Shown here piece by piece: positions 43,700 through 54,330 of a DNA stretch of 64,000 bases. Under the pieces are notes generated by a model that made no database searches, was not told the DNA's origin, and worked only from the letters and a program-made list of their open reading frames with translations. The first letter of the stretch is position 1. Each line of letters begins with the position of its first letter. A program made the translations under genes and the position numbers. Source of the DNA: Thysanoteuthis rhombus (taxonomy: Eukaryota; Mollusca; Cephalopoda; Oegopsida; Thysanoteuthidae); assembly GCA_963457665.1 (NCBI GenBank), contig OY735227.1, positions 46,614,093-46,678,092 of the forward strand. The letters are read 5' to 3'.

Positions 43700-45440
43700 T
43701 TCACCTCTATTGTCCTTTCGTTCAAGACTTCAGAGATATTTAAGGTCTGTCCACCAATTTTCTACTTGTAAATAATCTGGTTCATATAATCGTTATTCTT
43801 CTACTCTACTGTTCAGAAAAAAGCTTTCTTCATATCAATAATTTTATGTTTTATCCTTTCTTTCCTCCTCTGTAAGGGTTTGGAGGCATTCAAGGTCTAC
43901 ACACTGATTTTTTTTACTTATAGATTGTCCAGTTCAAATGGTTGTTATTTTCCTACCCAGTTACTAAAAGCTTTCTCCATTTCACTCGTTTTGTTTTCAT
44001 CCCTTCTTTCGTCTCCTTTAAGGGTTCACAAACATTTAAGGTCTACACACCGATTTTCTTCCTAAAGTTGTTATTCGTCTGCTCTGTTGTTAAAGAAAAA
44101 CCTTCTTCATTGCAGTCATTTTATATTTCTATCTTTTCTTTTCTCTTTTTAAGTGATCAGAGGCATTCAAGGTCCCTCCACCATTTTCTACCTCTAAATA
44201 GTTAAGTTCAAATAGTCGTTATTCTTCTAATCTGCTGCTGAGAAAAAAAGCTTTCACCATTTTTCTAATTTTATCTCTTTATCCTCTCCTTCCTCTTCTT
44301 CAAATTTTCAGAGGCATTCAAAGTCTATTCACAAATTTTCTTCCTATAAACAGAACAGTTCATATAATGTTTCACTTCTACTTTGCTGCTAAGAAAAAAA
44401 AGCTTTACGTTTCAGTCATTCCATGTTTTTATCCCCTCCTTCCTCTTCTTTAAGGGATCAGAGGCATTTAAGGTGTATACACCAATCATTTTCTCCCCTC
44501 TATAAATGATATCTTTGATGGTCATCACTTGTAAGAAATGTGTGTGATTCTTAGATGGTTACTGTTAAGGAATGGGCAGCGCAAAGATGTTGGAGACAAA
44601 GGATTTTTGCTTCCTTGTGGTTTGGTGTTAGCGTTGACGTCACTGGAGATGGGGAAGGAGGAAGGGAGATGTGCGAAGAGAATATGCACCAAGTATTAAC
44701 GTTGATGCGGAGATGAAACAAAGTAAAAAGGAACACGTACAAGTATTTGAATGAACAAAGAAAACACCCATTTGATACTTTGTTGTCATTAAAAGTACAA
44801 TCGTCGGAGTCGAAGCGGAGGTATCTGAACTGCTTTTGAATCCAAATGGCTTGGAGCGTACCAAGGAATGATCATGGAGACTGGATTCAGTGAGTAAGCC
44901 AAACTGCCAAGTTGCGTGTATGACTTGGGGGCTATTCTCCGACGCTGGTAGACACTCGACGGACAGACCATGAAAGACACAAAACGTGGAGTTTTATCCA
45001 TGCATATTTCCTGAAGTAAAGAGAATTAGGAGAGATTGTCGTGACTATCGGATAGTAAAAAGCATTGCCATTTCATTCATGAGAGTGAGAGGTGTATACG
45101 CATTAGGAGCACGTGGTGTGGACACAGTTGCTTAGCTATGCGTATTTAAGATGCCTCAACATCGGTGAAGTAAAATTAAGTTAGTGCTAAGTTAGTGCAG
45201 AGATAAGTCACGGTGGAAAAATGGGTTAATTCCCAAGTAAAAGAATATGGGGTGCTACACTTTCTTTTCTCTTCTTTAAGAGTTCAGAGGCATTTAAGGA
45301 CCCTACACCAATTTTCAGTTAACATAGTCTTTATTCTACTCTGTTGCTAAGAAAAAAAGCTTTCTCTAATTTTATGTCTTCATCCTTTCCTTCCTATTCT
45401 TAAAGGGTTCAGAGGCATTTAAAGTCTATACACCAATTTT
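43700..45440 (+). repeat. tandem array of ~124-151 bp monomers, interrupted
   Basis: The anchor GGCATTTAAGGTCTACACACC and its variants recur at 43743, 43893, 44039, 44170, 44321, 44471, then 45298 and 45422. Spacings are 150, 146, 131, 151, 150 and 124, with one 827 bp gap. Monomers also share a CTGCTGCTAAGAAAAAAAGC block and a TCCTTCCTCTTCTTTAAGG block. Confidence 0.8.
44512..45261. mobile_element. insertion in the tandem array, possible solo LTR
   Basis: The 827 bp gap between array anchors is about 680-750 bp longer than one monomer and contains unrelated sequence. It has LTR-like ends (TGTAAG... or TGATGG... on the left, ...GTGCTACA on the right) and a TATTTAAG box near 45147. A clean target-site duplication is not visible. 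Confidence 0.4.
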
Positions 45441-47445
45441 CAACTATTTTCCTATATCTGGACGCTAACTTTACATTTTAAAACGACTCTTACTAATTTT
45501 ATTTTATTCCTGATTGGAAACGAACATATCAACCTACATAGTAATTATCCTTAATCACCCTTTATTTTACCGAATAAGTTTATAATATCTATCAAATATG
45601 AATTTTCATTGCTTTTGTCCTTGTAAATTTGTCCCCATTTCTCCTTATTTTGTAATTTTAATCGTGGATTCCAAACCGAACTTCTAAGCACCTTCCTTGA
45701 CATTTATCCATAATGTATTTAACTCGCAAAACAGATATTCTATGCCTATCTATACAAGGGAAGTAACTCCTACGATATAATTCCATGTGACCTCCCCTGA
45801 CATCTGAATTTTTGAAACCCTTGTGGTAACGAAGATATTGTGAATGTTCGTGAATTATGAAGAACGAGTCAAGTCCCCAGTGAATGCCCTAAAATAAAAG
45901 CTCCAGTAGCGCATATATATTTGCAACGTAAATTATGATTTAAAATAAAATCTGGAGAATGTACATAAAATTACGTTGCGTGTTCTTACAGAACTTGGGT
46001 GTTTGAGAACAAGACCTTGATTTGATGATACTAATATTTGTAAAAAAAAAGTGGTGGAAATAACTATTTTTGAAGATATGATGGAAAATTGTACACATAT
46101 ACCCAAGTACGCGCTCACACGCACGCATACATACGCACACACACGTGCGTGCGCCCGCGTATATGGTGGCTCTGAGGCTGTCGATTCGAGATGAATGTAC
46201 TGGTCATTGAGGATGCACATATCAGTTGACACCAACCAATCAGGTGTGCTCAACTCTAGAGTTCAATGACATAGAAAGTTCTCTCCAACTCAGCTGCTGA
46301 GAGCTGATTCAATATCGGTGAGTTGTACTCAACAGAGAAGATATGACTGTTCATGAAAACAAAAAAAGTACCAACACAGCAAATTTTATGTGACAAACGC
46401 TTGGGGGATACGAGTCCCTTTTTCAAAGTGTCTGCAACAATTAACCTAGCAAAAAGCGAGTTGATTAGACGTTACATACACTGCAGATTTCATTTCAGCC
46501 CTTCTCTTTGAGAGTTGTCTCATCAAAGACCGAGGGGTCCATTCATTCCACTGATCTATTGAACCACTCATCTGGAGGGGTGGATCGCTTTCAACAAATA
46601 AACCCCAAGATGACTGAGAGAGGCAACACGTCCTACACCTTGCCAATTTTATCTCAATTTAACTAATAATATATGCAAACCATTTAAAAAAAGATAACCA
46701 GACACACCTACCTATATTAACAATGATTTAAATCACTCACCCTCTATTTTGAAATAAATACCAAATTCTTGCCACATTAGAATAAATAATAATTCTTCTA
46801 GCAAAAAAATTTTAGATGAAAATAAAAATGTTCATAATGATCCTCTGGAAAAAAAGTAAATTCAAGAGTAAATAAGATTTTATTGAAAACAAAAGAAAAA
46901 AAACTAAAACAGAATCAGGAAAACAATATGGTTCAACCGTCCATTTTGTAAATTAGTCAACATAAATATTGGAAAACCTCTTCTTAGATTAATCGATGAA
47001 AATTTCCGAAAAGATAGCCATCTAAAGAAAAATACTTAATTGATACGCAATCAAGATTACTAACAGCTACTTAAATAACACCAATAAAATTATCAACTCA
47101 CAAAATGCTGTCATATTGAAAAATTGGAAATTACTTCACCTTTATAGTATTATTAATATTGATATAACAATTTTTAAGTACTAGTAATAATACTTGCTGT
47201 AGAAATCTTTTAATCACTTTATTAAATAGCTATACAATATTATATAATGAGATATATTCTTTATGGTAGAATTTCATTCAATATTGATTAAAGTTAACAT
47301 TTATTTAATGTACAAAAATATATATATAAGTTTTAATCTAAATCAAAATTGAAACTAAGCACATCATAATTTTCAATTTTATCTTCTATGAGTGATTAAA
47401 TTCCAACCTTAAGAATTGGAGAATTGCGTCATGAGAAAATCATAA

Positions 47446-47449
<4 letters not shown>
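45441..47449. other. no gene seen
   Basis: AT-rich with a GGGAAGTAAC short repeat (45.75 kb), a CA/CG-rich variable stretch (46100-46160) and a GC-richer piece at 46.26-46.64 kb, whose open frame (minus strand) I cannot identify. Confidence 0.5.
45752..45840 (+). repeat. GGGAAGTAAC-type short repeat
   Basis: CAAGGGAAGTAACTCCTACG, then GTGACCTCCCCTGACAT. Related to 48835-48930 over the same arrangement. Confidence 0.5.

Positions 47450-47491
<42 letters not shown>
47450..47491. repeat. (TA)n microsatellite
   Basis: About 42 bp of TA, about 25 bp before RTE relic copy 2. Confidence 0.98.
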
Positions 47492-47494
<3 letters not shown>

Positions 47495-47516
47495 TTTAGA
47501 CAATCTTCTGAAACAT

Positions 47517-48352
47517 GGACTGAGAAAATAGAGGAATAAAAATAGACGGCGAATATCTGAGCAACCTCAGATTTGCAGATGACATCGTCCTTCTCGCAGA
47601 GAACCTACACGACCTCCAACTAATGCTAGATGAACTAAACGAAAAAAGCAAAAAAGTCGGCCTTCACATGAACTTCAGTAAAATGAAAATCATGTGCAAT
47701 AATCATGTTGAGAATAAGAACATAACTGTCAAGATAGAAGATGCAAAACTCGGCAAGTTAGACCACTACATCTACCTAAGACAACGAATCACCATGAGAT
47801 CCTGAAAAGAGGAGGAAATCAAGCGAAGAATCACTCTAGGATGGCACGCCTTCGGCAGAGCAAGCTCAACATTCAAAAACCAGATGATCCCAATAATGCT
47901 AAAAAGAAGAGTATACAACCAATGCATCCTCGCGATAGTCACTTATGGAGCTGAAACATGGAACCTAACCAAGAGATAGACCTACAAACTGAGAAGCATG
48001 CAACGTGCACATGAGAGAATCATGCTCAACCTTACATGGAGGGATCACAAGACAGCACAGTATATAAGGAAGAAAACGGGTGTCTATGATATCATAGAAA
48101 CTATTAAAAACTTAAATGGCAATGGGCAGGCCATGTTGCAAGAATGAAAGACAACTGATGGACATCACGACTCACAACATGGATCCCCAGAGATTAAATA
48201 AGAAACCGAGGCCGACAGAACACAAGATGGAGAGATGAACAAGACAAATTCAGGAAATGCTGGCTCCGCGACGCCCATGATAGAAAATTATAGCGAATCC
48301 TGGGGAAGGTCTATGTCAAACGACGGACGTTAAAAGACCGATAATGATGATG
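47517..48352 (+). mobile_element. RTE-type LINE relic, copy 2
   Basis: Same family as the 4380 relic. It reads GIKIDGEYLSNLRFADDIVL, MNFSKMKIMCNN, then across several stops AFGRASSTFKN, VTYGAETWNLTKR and MQRAHERIMLN. FADD is kept but several in-frame stops follow (first at 47803). The 5' part is truncated next to a (TA)n run. It ends in the same GACGTTAAAAGACCGAT tail and a short GATGATG stretch. Confidence 0.88.
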
Positions 48353-48727
48353 TATTGCAATGAAAATACTTTTTAGATATTTTAGCGGGTTTACGGTATT
48401 CGTATATGTGTGTGTATGTGAATGTTTAGTGTGTGTCAATGGTTTATTTAACTGTATTAAATTGAAGATAATGTTGTGAACTACCGAAACATCAAATCAA
48501 GCAGAGAAGTCTCATTTGTACACCATATGTCCTTCAAAATTGTCTATTCACTGATATTCTTATGTGCGTAAGTAATCATTTTCCATTGTGTTTTGAGACT
48601 TGATCTATTCGTAACTGGTGCCAGAAAATCCCATATTGTTTGTAAACATCATGAAAAGCCTACTTTATGCGTACAGTTATTTAATAACTATACCTTAGTG
48701 TAACAAGGGGATAAGATAATGATGCAC

Positions 48728-48801
48728 TTTTGAGACTTGAACTCACTACTACAGTTGCAAATTGCTCCGTGAATCTACATTAATAACCATGACTCCATGC
48801 C
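48728..48801 (-). mobile_element. tRNA-derived sequence
   Basis: The minus strand reads GGAGTCATGGTTATTAATG and GAGTTCAAGTCTC (B box). A GGGAAATAA short repeat follows at 48838. Confidence 0.4.
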
Positions 48802-48834
48802 AACACAACGAAAAGAATTCGAAGGGTATCGAAT

Positions 48835-48930
48835 TCAAGGGAAATAACTCTTAGGACATATTTATAAGTGACCTCCCCTGATAAAGAAGCAGCTCTTCAA
48901 TGCTCTCAGTAACGCTTCGGTGGTGACGAT
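48835..48930 (+). repeat. GGGAAATAAC-type short repeat
   Basis: CAAGGGAAATAACTCTTAGG, then GTGACCTCCCCTGATAA and GTGGTGACGATT. Parallel to 45752-45840. Confidence 0.5.
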
Positions 48931-49556
48931 TAGGTATTAAAACATTTTCAAGTATGGAGAGGAAGATTAGTCATCCAAAATGGTGGCCTTGTGCCTAATT
49001 CTAATCAATGAGAGCCACAATTTTTTTATATCCCTTACAATGTGAATCACATACCAGAATAAAAACTAGAGAATATCTGAAAGGTTTTAAAGACTTGCAA
49101 GATTGGCACGGAACAGTCTTCCTACGATTCCCCCACTATTTGACCTTGTACTAAACTTAACTGAGTTTAGGCGTGTGTGTTATCTGATCAGCGAGCCCAC
49201 TTCCAGCGTTTCTACATTCATTAACTTAGAGAACAACATGCTTCACTGACAAGCGAACTTTCAAAAAGCAGTTACTAACTGTTTTTGAATTCTATGAGAT
49301 GATCTCTTCAGAAAATAAATCAAAATGTCTCGTTTAAGTGAATGAGTCCACTGTTCCAAAATGTGGGTAGGAAATATTTTTATCAGCAAAATTCTTACCT
49401 TCAAGTAGAAGAGTCCATGGATATGGAGAAGTAACCAAGAAAATCACACTTATATATAGTATATAAGTAGATTGAGTTTCTAAGACCAGTTTATTTCAAG
49501 TCTACCGGAAAAAAGAGTCATATCGTCATTTAAATTCGAACAGAAAAACGACAAGT

Positions 49557-49720
49557 GGCCTTGTGAGAGAAGGCTGGTCTTCGGCTCGTTAGGTCGTGGG
49601 TTCAGTCCATGGCCGAGTCATATCAAATGGTACTTAATACCTCTCTAGGTACTTAGCATAAAGAGTAAAATTGAGGAAGCCTGGAGAGGGACGGATGGCC
49701 TTCAAACCATCTTTAATAAA
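49557..49720 (+). mobile_element. tRNA-derived SINE with body
   Basis: The head at 49557-49630 contains GGTCGTGGGTTCAGTCC (B box). The body (TACTTAATACCTCTCTAGG, GTAAAATTGAGGAAG) is shared with 51043-51110. Confidence 0.5.
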
Positions 49721-50090
49721 AGCTTGCGTAATAATTGACCGTGAAGCATAGACTCAGTCTTTGCCACATTGGTTTTCATTGCTTTGGCTGTCATCTTGGA
49801 ATCTTTGCTCACTTCTCTCATGAGCATCAGTTCGTCTCAACGTGGAAATATCTTCTTCCTGTCACTTCCACTGTTGTTCATTAATGGACCACAATCACTT
49901 TCGAGTGATGTTCAGAATCGTCTCTTTTGGGTCATTTAAATCGGATACATGAGCATCAATTATTTTCTCCCTTAGATCAGAACCTTGTTCAGTGCTTTGA
50001 CTAAGATGCTGTAGAGAGAACAGTTGTTGAAAAGGAGATGGTTGGGAGAATATTGCCCAGATGATGGCACGTGCGCCTTGTCACTTGTTC
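49640..50090 (-). mobile_element. Tc1-like transposase N-terminal relic
   Basis: The minus strand reads SDLREKIIDAH, then after a frameshift REVSKDSKMTAKAMKTNVAK, followed by a piece like IKDGLKAIRPSPGF. These resemble the paired DNA-binding part of a Tc1 transposase. It is truncated and next to a SINE at 49557-49720. Confidence 0.6.
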
Positions 50091-50354
50091 TACTCCATAA
50101 TTTTCTAGACATCATGTAACTTCAACTATTCGAAACATAATCCTTGTAATATAGCTCATATCAGTCTTTTATTTCAACGAAATACGTCAAATTTTCCAGC
50201 AAGTGCCAATAATTTTTGACCACCCTTGAAATTTTCATTGGCCGATGATACCATCTCAAAGGTCAAAGGTCGTGAGAAATTTACCAAAGAATCCATTTTG
50301 AAAAAGAGTGCCAATGATTGTGTGCATGACTGTGCACACACACACAGACACACA

Positions 50355-50359
<5 letters not shown>

Positions 50360-50434
<75 letters not shown>

Positions 50435-50462
50435 TTACATATATATATGTGTGTGTGTGTGT
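50360..50462. repeat. (TA)n followed by (TG)n
   Basis: TA run 50360-50433, then a mixed TA and TG tail to 50462, preceded by a CACACA stretch. Confidence 0.97.
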
Positions 50463-50719
50463 GATGGGTTGGCTCTGCAAAGGGATATCTGGGCGGGTTT
50501 TCCACGTCTATTCAGCTCCAAAGTCTGCGGGGCTTGAACGTGAATAGCCAAAAGCCAACGTAATTGAGTTTCGAGGTGAATTGCGACGTCAATACATACA
50601 CTGGTCACATATATCAGTTATTTCTGCTGGATTATAAATCCATTTCTTTATAATAATAATGAATATATATATATATAATTATAAAAGCGTAATTTTCACT
50701 TATATATCCATTTCTTTAT

Positions 50720-50732
50720 AACACACACACAC

Positions 50733-50795
<63 letters not shown>
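50720..50795. repeat. (AC)n(AT)n(GT)n compound microsatellite
   Basis: AC run, TA run, then a long GT run: a self-complementary arrangement. Confidence 0.97.
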
Positions 50796-50797
<2 letters not shown>

Positions 50798-51042
50798 AGT
50801 TGCTTTTGTAACCTACGATATGATGGTTAGGATTTGTTAAACAATATGTGTAGGTTTTCATTCACTCTAATGTCTACGTATACAATTTCTACAAATAAAT
50901 GTCAATATATATTATTTCTACATATATAATTTCTACATATAAATGTCTCTATAAATAATTTCTACATATATAATGCGTATGCATATTATTTCTACATATA
51001 AATGGCTACAAATATTATTTCTACATATAAATACCAAAGACT

Positions 51043-51110
51043 TTAAAAATGGGACTCAATGCCTCTCTGCTTAACACTTACCGTAAAGAGTAAGATTCAT
51101 GAAAACATGG
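51043..51110 (+). repeat. second copy of the 49.6 kb SINE body
   Basis: GGGACTCAATGCCTCTCTGC, TTACCGTAAAGAGTAAGATT. It matches 49640-49680 at most positions and lacks the tRNA head. Confidence 0.55.
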
Positions 51111-51212
51111 ATTTCCCTACGACATAGTACTGGGGACCGAGAATACTAGACTTATGGACTACGAACCACTGACTTCATCACTCTTCCTAACCATTTTTCA
51201 AAATTTATCTAT

Positions 51213-51216
<4 letters not shown>

Positions 51217-51257
<41 letters not shown>
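51217..51257. repeat. (AT)n microsatellite
   Basis: About 41 bp of AT. Confidence 0.97.
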
Positions 51258-51260
<3 letters not shown>

Positions 51261-51386
51261 GACTGAAAATTTCTGATACTAGAGCACATGATTGAATATC
51301 AAATTTCGCAAGTTTTGATGAAAAAATTGTGATAGATAGTGAGGAACTTTGCTATAGAAATGCATTGTAAATGAATTTGAAACTAC

Positions 51387-51390
<4 letters not shown>

Positions 51391-51454
<64 letters not shown>
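51391..51454. repeat. (AG)n microsatellite
   Basis: 64 bp of uninterrupted AG: a homopurine/homopyrimidine tract that could form triplex DNA. Confidence 0.98.
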
Positions 51455-51455
<1 letters not shown>

Positions 51456-52243
51456 ATGGTTTCTTCCTGTTGAATTATAGAACGAGATTAAATCAAATCT
51501 TAGACGTAACGGCATCGAACAATCTTTTTTAATTTTCATTACTATTGAAGCTGATGTTTCTGTTTGGACCGTTGCTATTTACAGCATCATTGATGAATAA
51601 AGAATAGAGAATCGTTCAAACCTCCTTGATTTAACCACTTAATTTTGAAAAAATAATTGCAAAATGAATAATGTTATCGACAATTATATGGTTTTAGTTT
51701 TTTGGCAAAGAAAAATCTCCATTTTTGGCCCCAAACCTGCAAGATTTCTTTCGGTGGTATTTCTAAAAAACAAAAAGAAGAAAAAGCCGAAAGCATATTC
51801 TTCCTCAATCACATAGACAGCAGTTGACATCAATGCTTCGTGAGATCGCTACGGTGACCACGGCACCACAATAAATGATCAAACTGATCTCTTGACTCTA
51901 TCTCTCAGTTTGTATCAACTTGCTATTCAATATAATCTATCTATCTATCTATCAGAAACCGTCAGCTAAAACTGTTAACGAAAGTTTCTTTAGTTTTTTA
52001 AGTTGGTTTGACTGGTAGGCAATACAACAGCTCGCTGCAAAACAAACTCTGAACATTATTTTCCCTTTTGCCTCTTTTCATAAAAGCGAGAAAGTTGCGT
52101 TAATCTGACTTTCGAAAATCGGGTTGGATTTGGATTGGGTGAATACATACATGTGTGTCTGTCTATCTACACACTATTAAGACACAGCATAACCACACAT
52201 TTACACGTATACGTCAGCTTCCTTAATTATTTCAAAATATTAA

Positions 52244-52590
52244 CTGGTCTAGTTAGTCACTTGATAGAAACCGTCATGTGACCAACGTCTTTTGACAGCT
52301 TGCTGTGTTAGGGGTGATCAATTAAAAATAGAAAAGGAAGTGATCAATGAATGTTAATTCTTTCACTTTTTGTTGGATCACTAAAAAATCAAATTTTCTC
52401 TCAGAACAAGCGTGAACGCTACCGGACACGAACTAATGGACCAATTTAGCACAAAATTACATTGTAAATTGAACGTCCTTGAAGACTTATGGGGGTATTT
52501 TGAAAGAAAATCGTTTTTGCTAGACACACTAAGGAGTAAATGTTTAAATTCCCCGCTATCTAGGCTCCATTGATGTAGCCTGTACTCGTG
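52244..52590 (+). repeat. dispersed repeat R1, copy 5
   Basis: Forward orientation: CTGGTCTAGTTAGTCAC, AGCTTGCTGTGTTAGGGG, TTTTTGTTGGATCAC. It is followed by R2, as in copy 1. Confidence 0.75.
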
Positions 52591-52646
52591 GTACACATAT
52601 AGATAGGTAAACCGATTGATAGATAGTCAGCCACACCCTCTTAAGA

Positions 52647-52860
52647 AATGAAGAAACCTATGTTGACAGTTTTGGTGACAGTTTTGGCTGGCAGTTTCTG
52701 CCAAATATACTTTCCATTTCGCTCCAAGGCTGCCGGATTGGGATACAACGGGAGCTTTATCTCCGAGACTTACCCAACACAGGCATTAGTATGGCATCGA
52801 ATTTGGAAATCGTGCAAGTCTGAAGGCAGAGGTTCAATACCAGTTCAGTACTGACCAGTT
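52647..52860 (+). repeat. R2 unit, copy 2, with an extended 3' part
   Basis: TGAAGAAACCTATGTTGACA, GACAGTTTTGGCTGGCAG. It continues into ACACAGGCATTAGTATGG and GTGCAAGTCTGAAGGCA, which match the minus strand of the inverted repeat at 32.1-32.2 kb. Confidence 0.55.
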
Positions 52861-54059
52861 TCAGGACCCTGGCATTAAACTTTTGCCTCGATACGAAATG
52901 AAATAAGAAAATAAAACTCCTCTTGTCACGATTTAATCGGCCGCTTCCAATGGTGTGGATTTTTATGTTCCGAGCACTGGGAAAACAGTTGAAAAGGGCT
53001 TTGCCTTTCCCTCTAGTTGTAAGTGAATATATTATAGGATATTATTGGGTTACATTGTACCCCTACTATGGAAGAATCAATGTCCCGATTGCACTCTTTT
53101 GCTGTAGGAAGATTGTCAAGAATGTTATACGGGATTCTTCACAGCATGGAGTCTATAGTAATATTAGTAGTACATTTTTCTGTCAGCCATCATGTTTTGT
53201 CAGTGACAAGACCTTTGTTATAAGATCTCAGGTGGATTTCTACATTTTCCAACGGTTTAATAGAGCCCATTAAGATGTTTTTTTTTGTTGAATTTGTGAA
53301 CCCTGTGTTGCCAATTTCGACGTTTTCTTTCAAAGTTTCTAATTTGGGAGTCAGTGTTGCCGATTTATATGATTTAGAAAATCGAATTCGGGAGAGAAAA
53401 GTTGACCCCCCCCAAAAAAAACAAAGCAAGCCCCCCCCCAACCCCACAAAATCTGAGTTCGCAACTCTGAAGTACAAAGTGAATATGTGCAGAGACTAAT
53501 AGAAGCTGAGTTCGTGTCGCTGATTCCTTCTTTCACGCTAAAAACTACAGCAGCTCGCATCTCTCCCCTCTTGACTCAAGCAAAGAAAGACACCATCCAC
53601 AGCAGTAGTTGGCTTGGTGGCCGAAGTAGTTTCGCTTTTCTCAAACTTGGTAGCTGAAATAGTTACGTATTTCCAAGGCTTGAATGATGATTTTCAAGGC
53701 AGTCAGGTCAGCCCTTCCTGTTTGTAAGATTGATGTAGAACAATCTTGTCTCTTCCTTTTTCCGGTGATGAAAGAAAGTTTCTCACGAGAAACTCTGCTT
53801 TGATTATATTTTGAATAACAAATGCAATTAAACTGTCTGATGTGTACGTTACCAAGGCCATACGGTATGTGCGGGGAAGGTATCCATCATTTTGAATATA
53901 CCGAGTACCGGTTGCGCGGTCTTGATATAACCAAGCAATCAATCAGAGGGCACCTCAGTAAGCATGTATAGACAATCTTCCTTTGCGTTATTCAGTCAGT
54001 AGTGAAGGCCATTTGGTAAGCTCGTGCACTGTGTGACCGTCGCATTCATTAGTCATTCT
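52861..54059. other. no gene identified
   Basis: Contains a 116-codon open frame at 52923-53273 with no recognised motif, C-rich runs near 53405-53440, and the approach to the mariner relic. Confidence 0.5.
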
Positions 54060-54330
54060 TCATCATGCTGGTGCTTTTTTGGCAAAACACCGCCTCGCCC
54101 AGGTTTGTCAACCACCTCACGGTCCAGACTTGGATTCCAGCAACTTCTTGCTTTTCCCAAAGGGATTTCAGACCACGGACGAGATTAAGGAAAACAGGAC
54201 GAGGTAGCTGATGGCGATCCTGGAAGAGGACTGTGCTGACTGTTTTCAAAAGTGGATGGGGCGCTTGGATAAGTGTTGAGGGTCCAAGAGGAGTACTCCG
54301 AAGAGGACTAAAGAGTCATTTCCCTAGGTA
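54060..54330 (+). mobile_element. mariner-family transposase C-terminal relic
   Basis: The plus strand from 54064 reads HAGAFLAKHRLAQVCQPPHG, PDLDSSNFLLFPKGF, then TTDEIKENRTR, LMAILEEDCADCFQKWMGRL. This is the C-terminal third of a mariner transposase, with the family's SPDLAPCDFFLFP block altered to GPDLDSSNFLLFP. An in-frame stop and loss of the upstream part make it dead. Confidence 0.85.

Noticed and set aside
50226-50547. Open frames rich in Tyr-Ile or similar repeats (also at 17.5, 59.8 and 63.7 kb)
   Set aside because: They are translations of (TA)n microsatellites.
51279-51539. Open frame with a Leu-Ser repeat
   Set aside because: It is a translation of the (AG)n microsatellite.
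52923-53273. 116-codon plus-strand open frame
   Set aside because: No family motif, no codon or splice evidence; next to repeat sequence.
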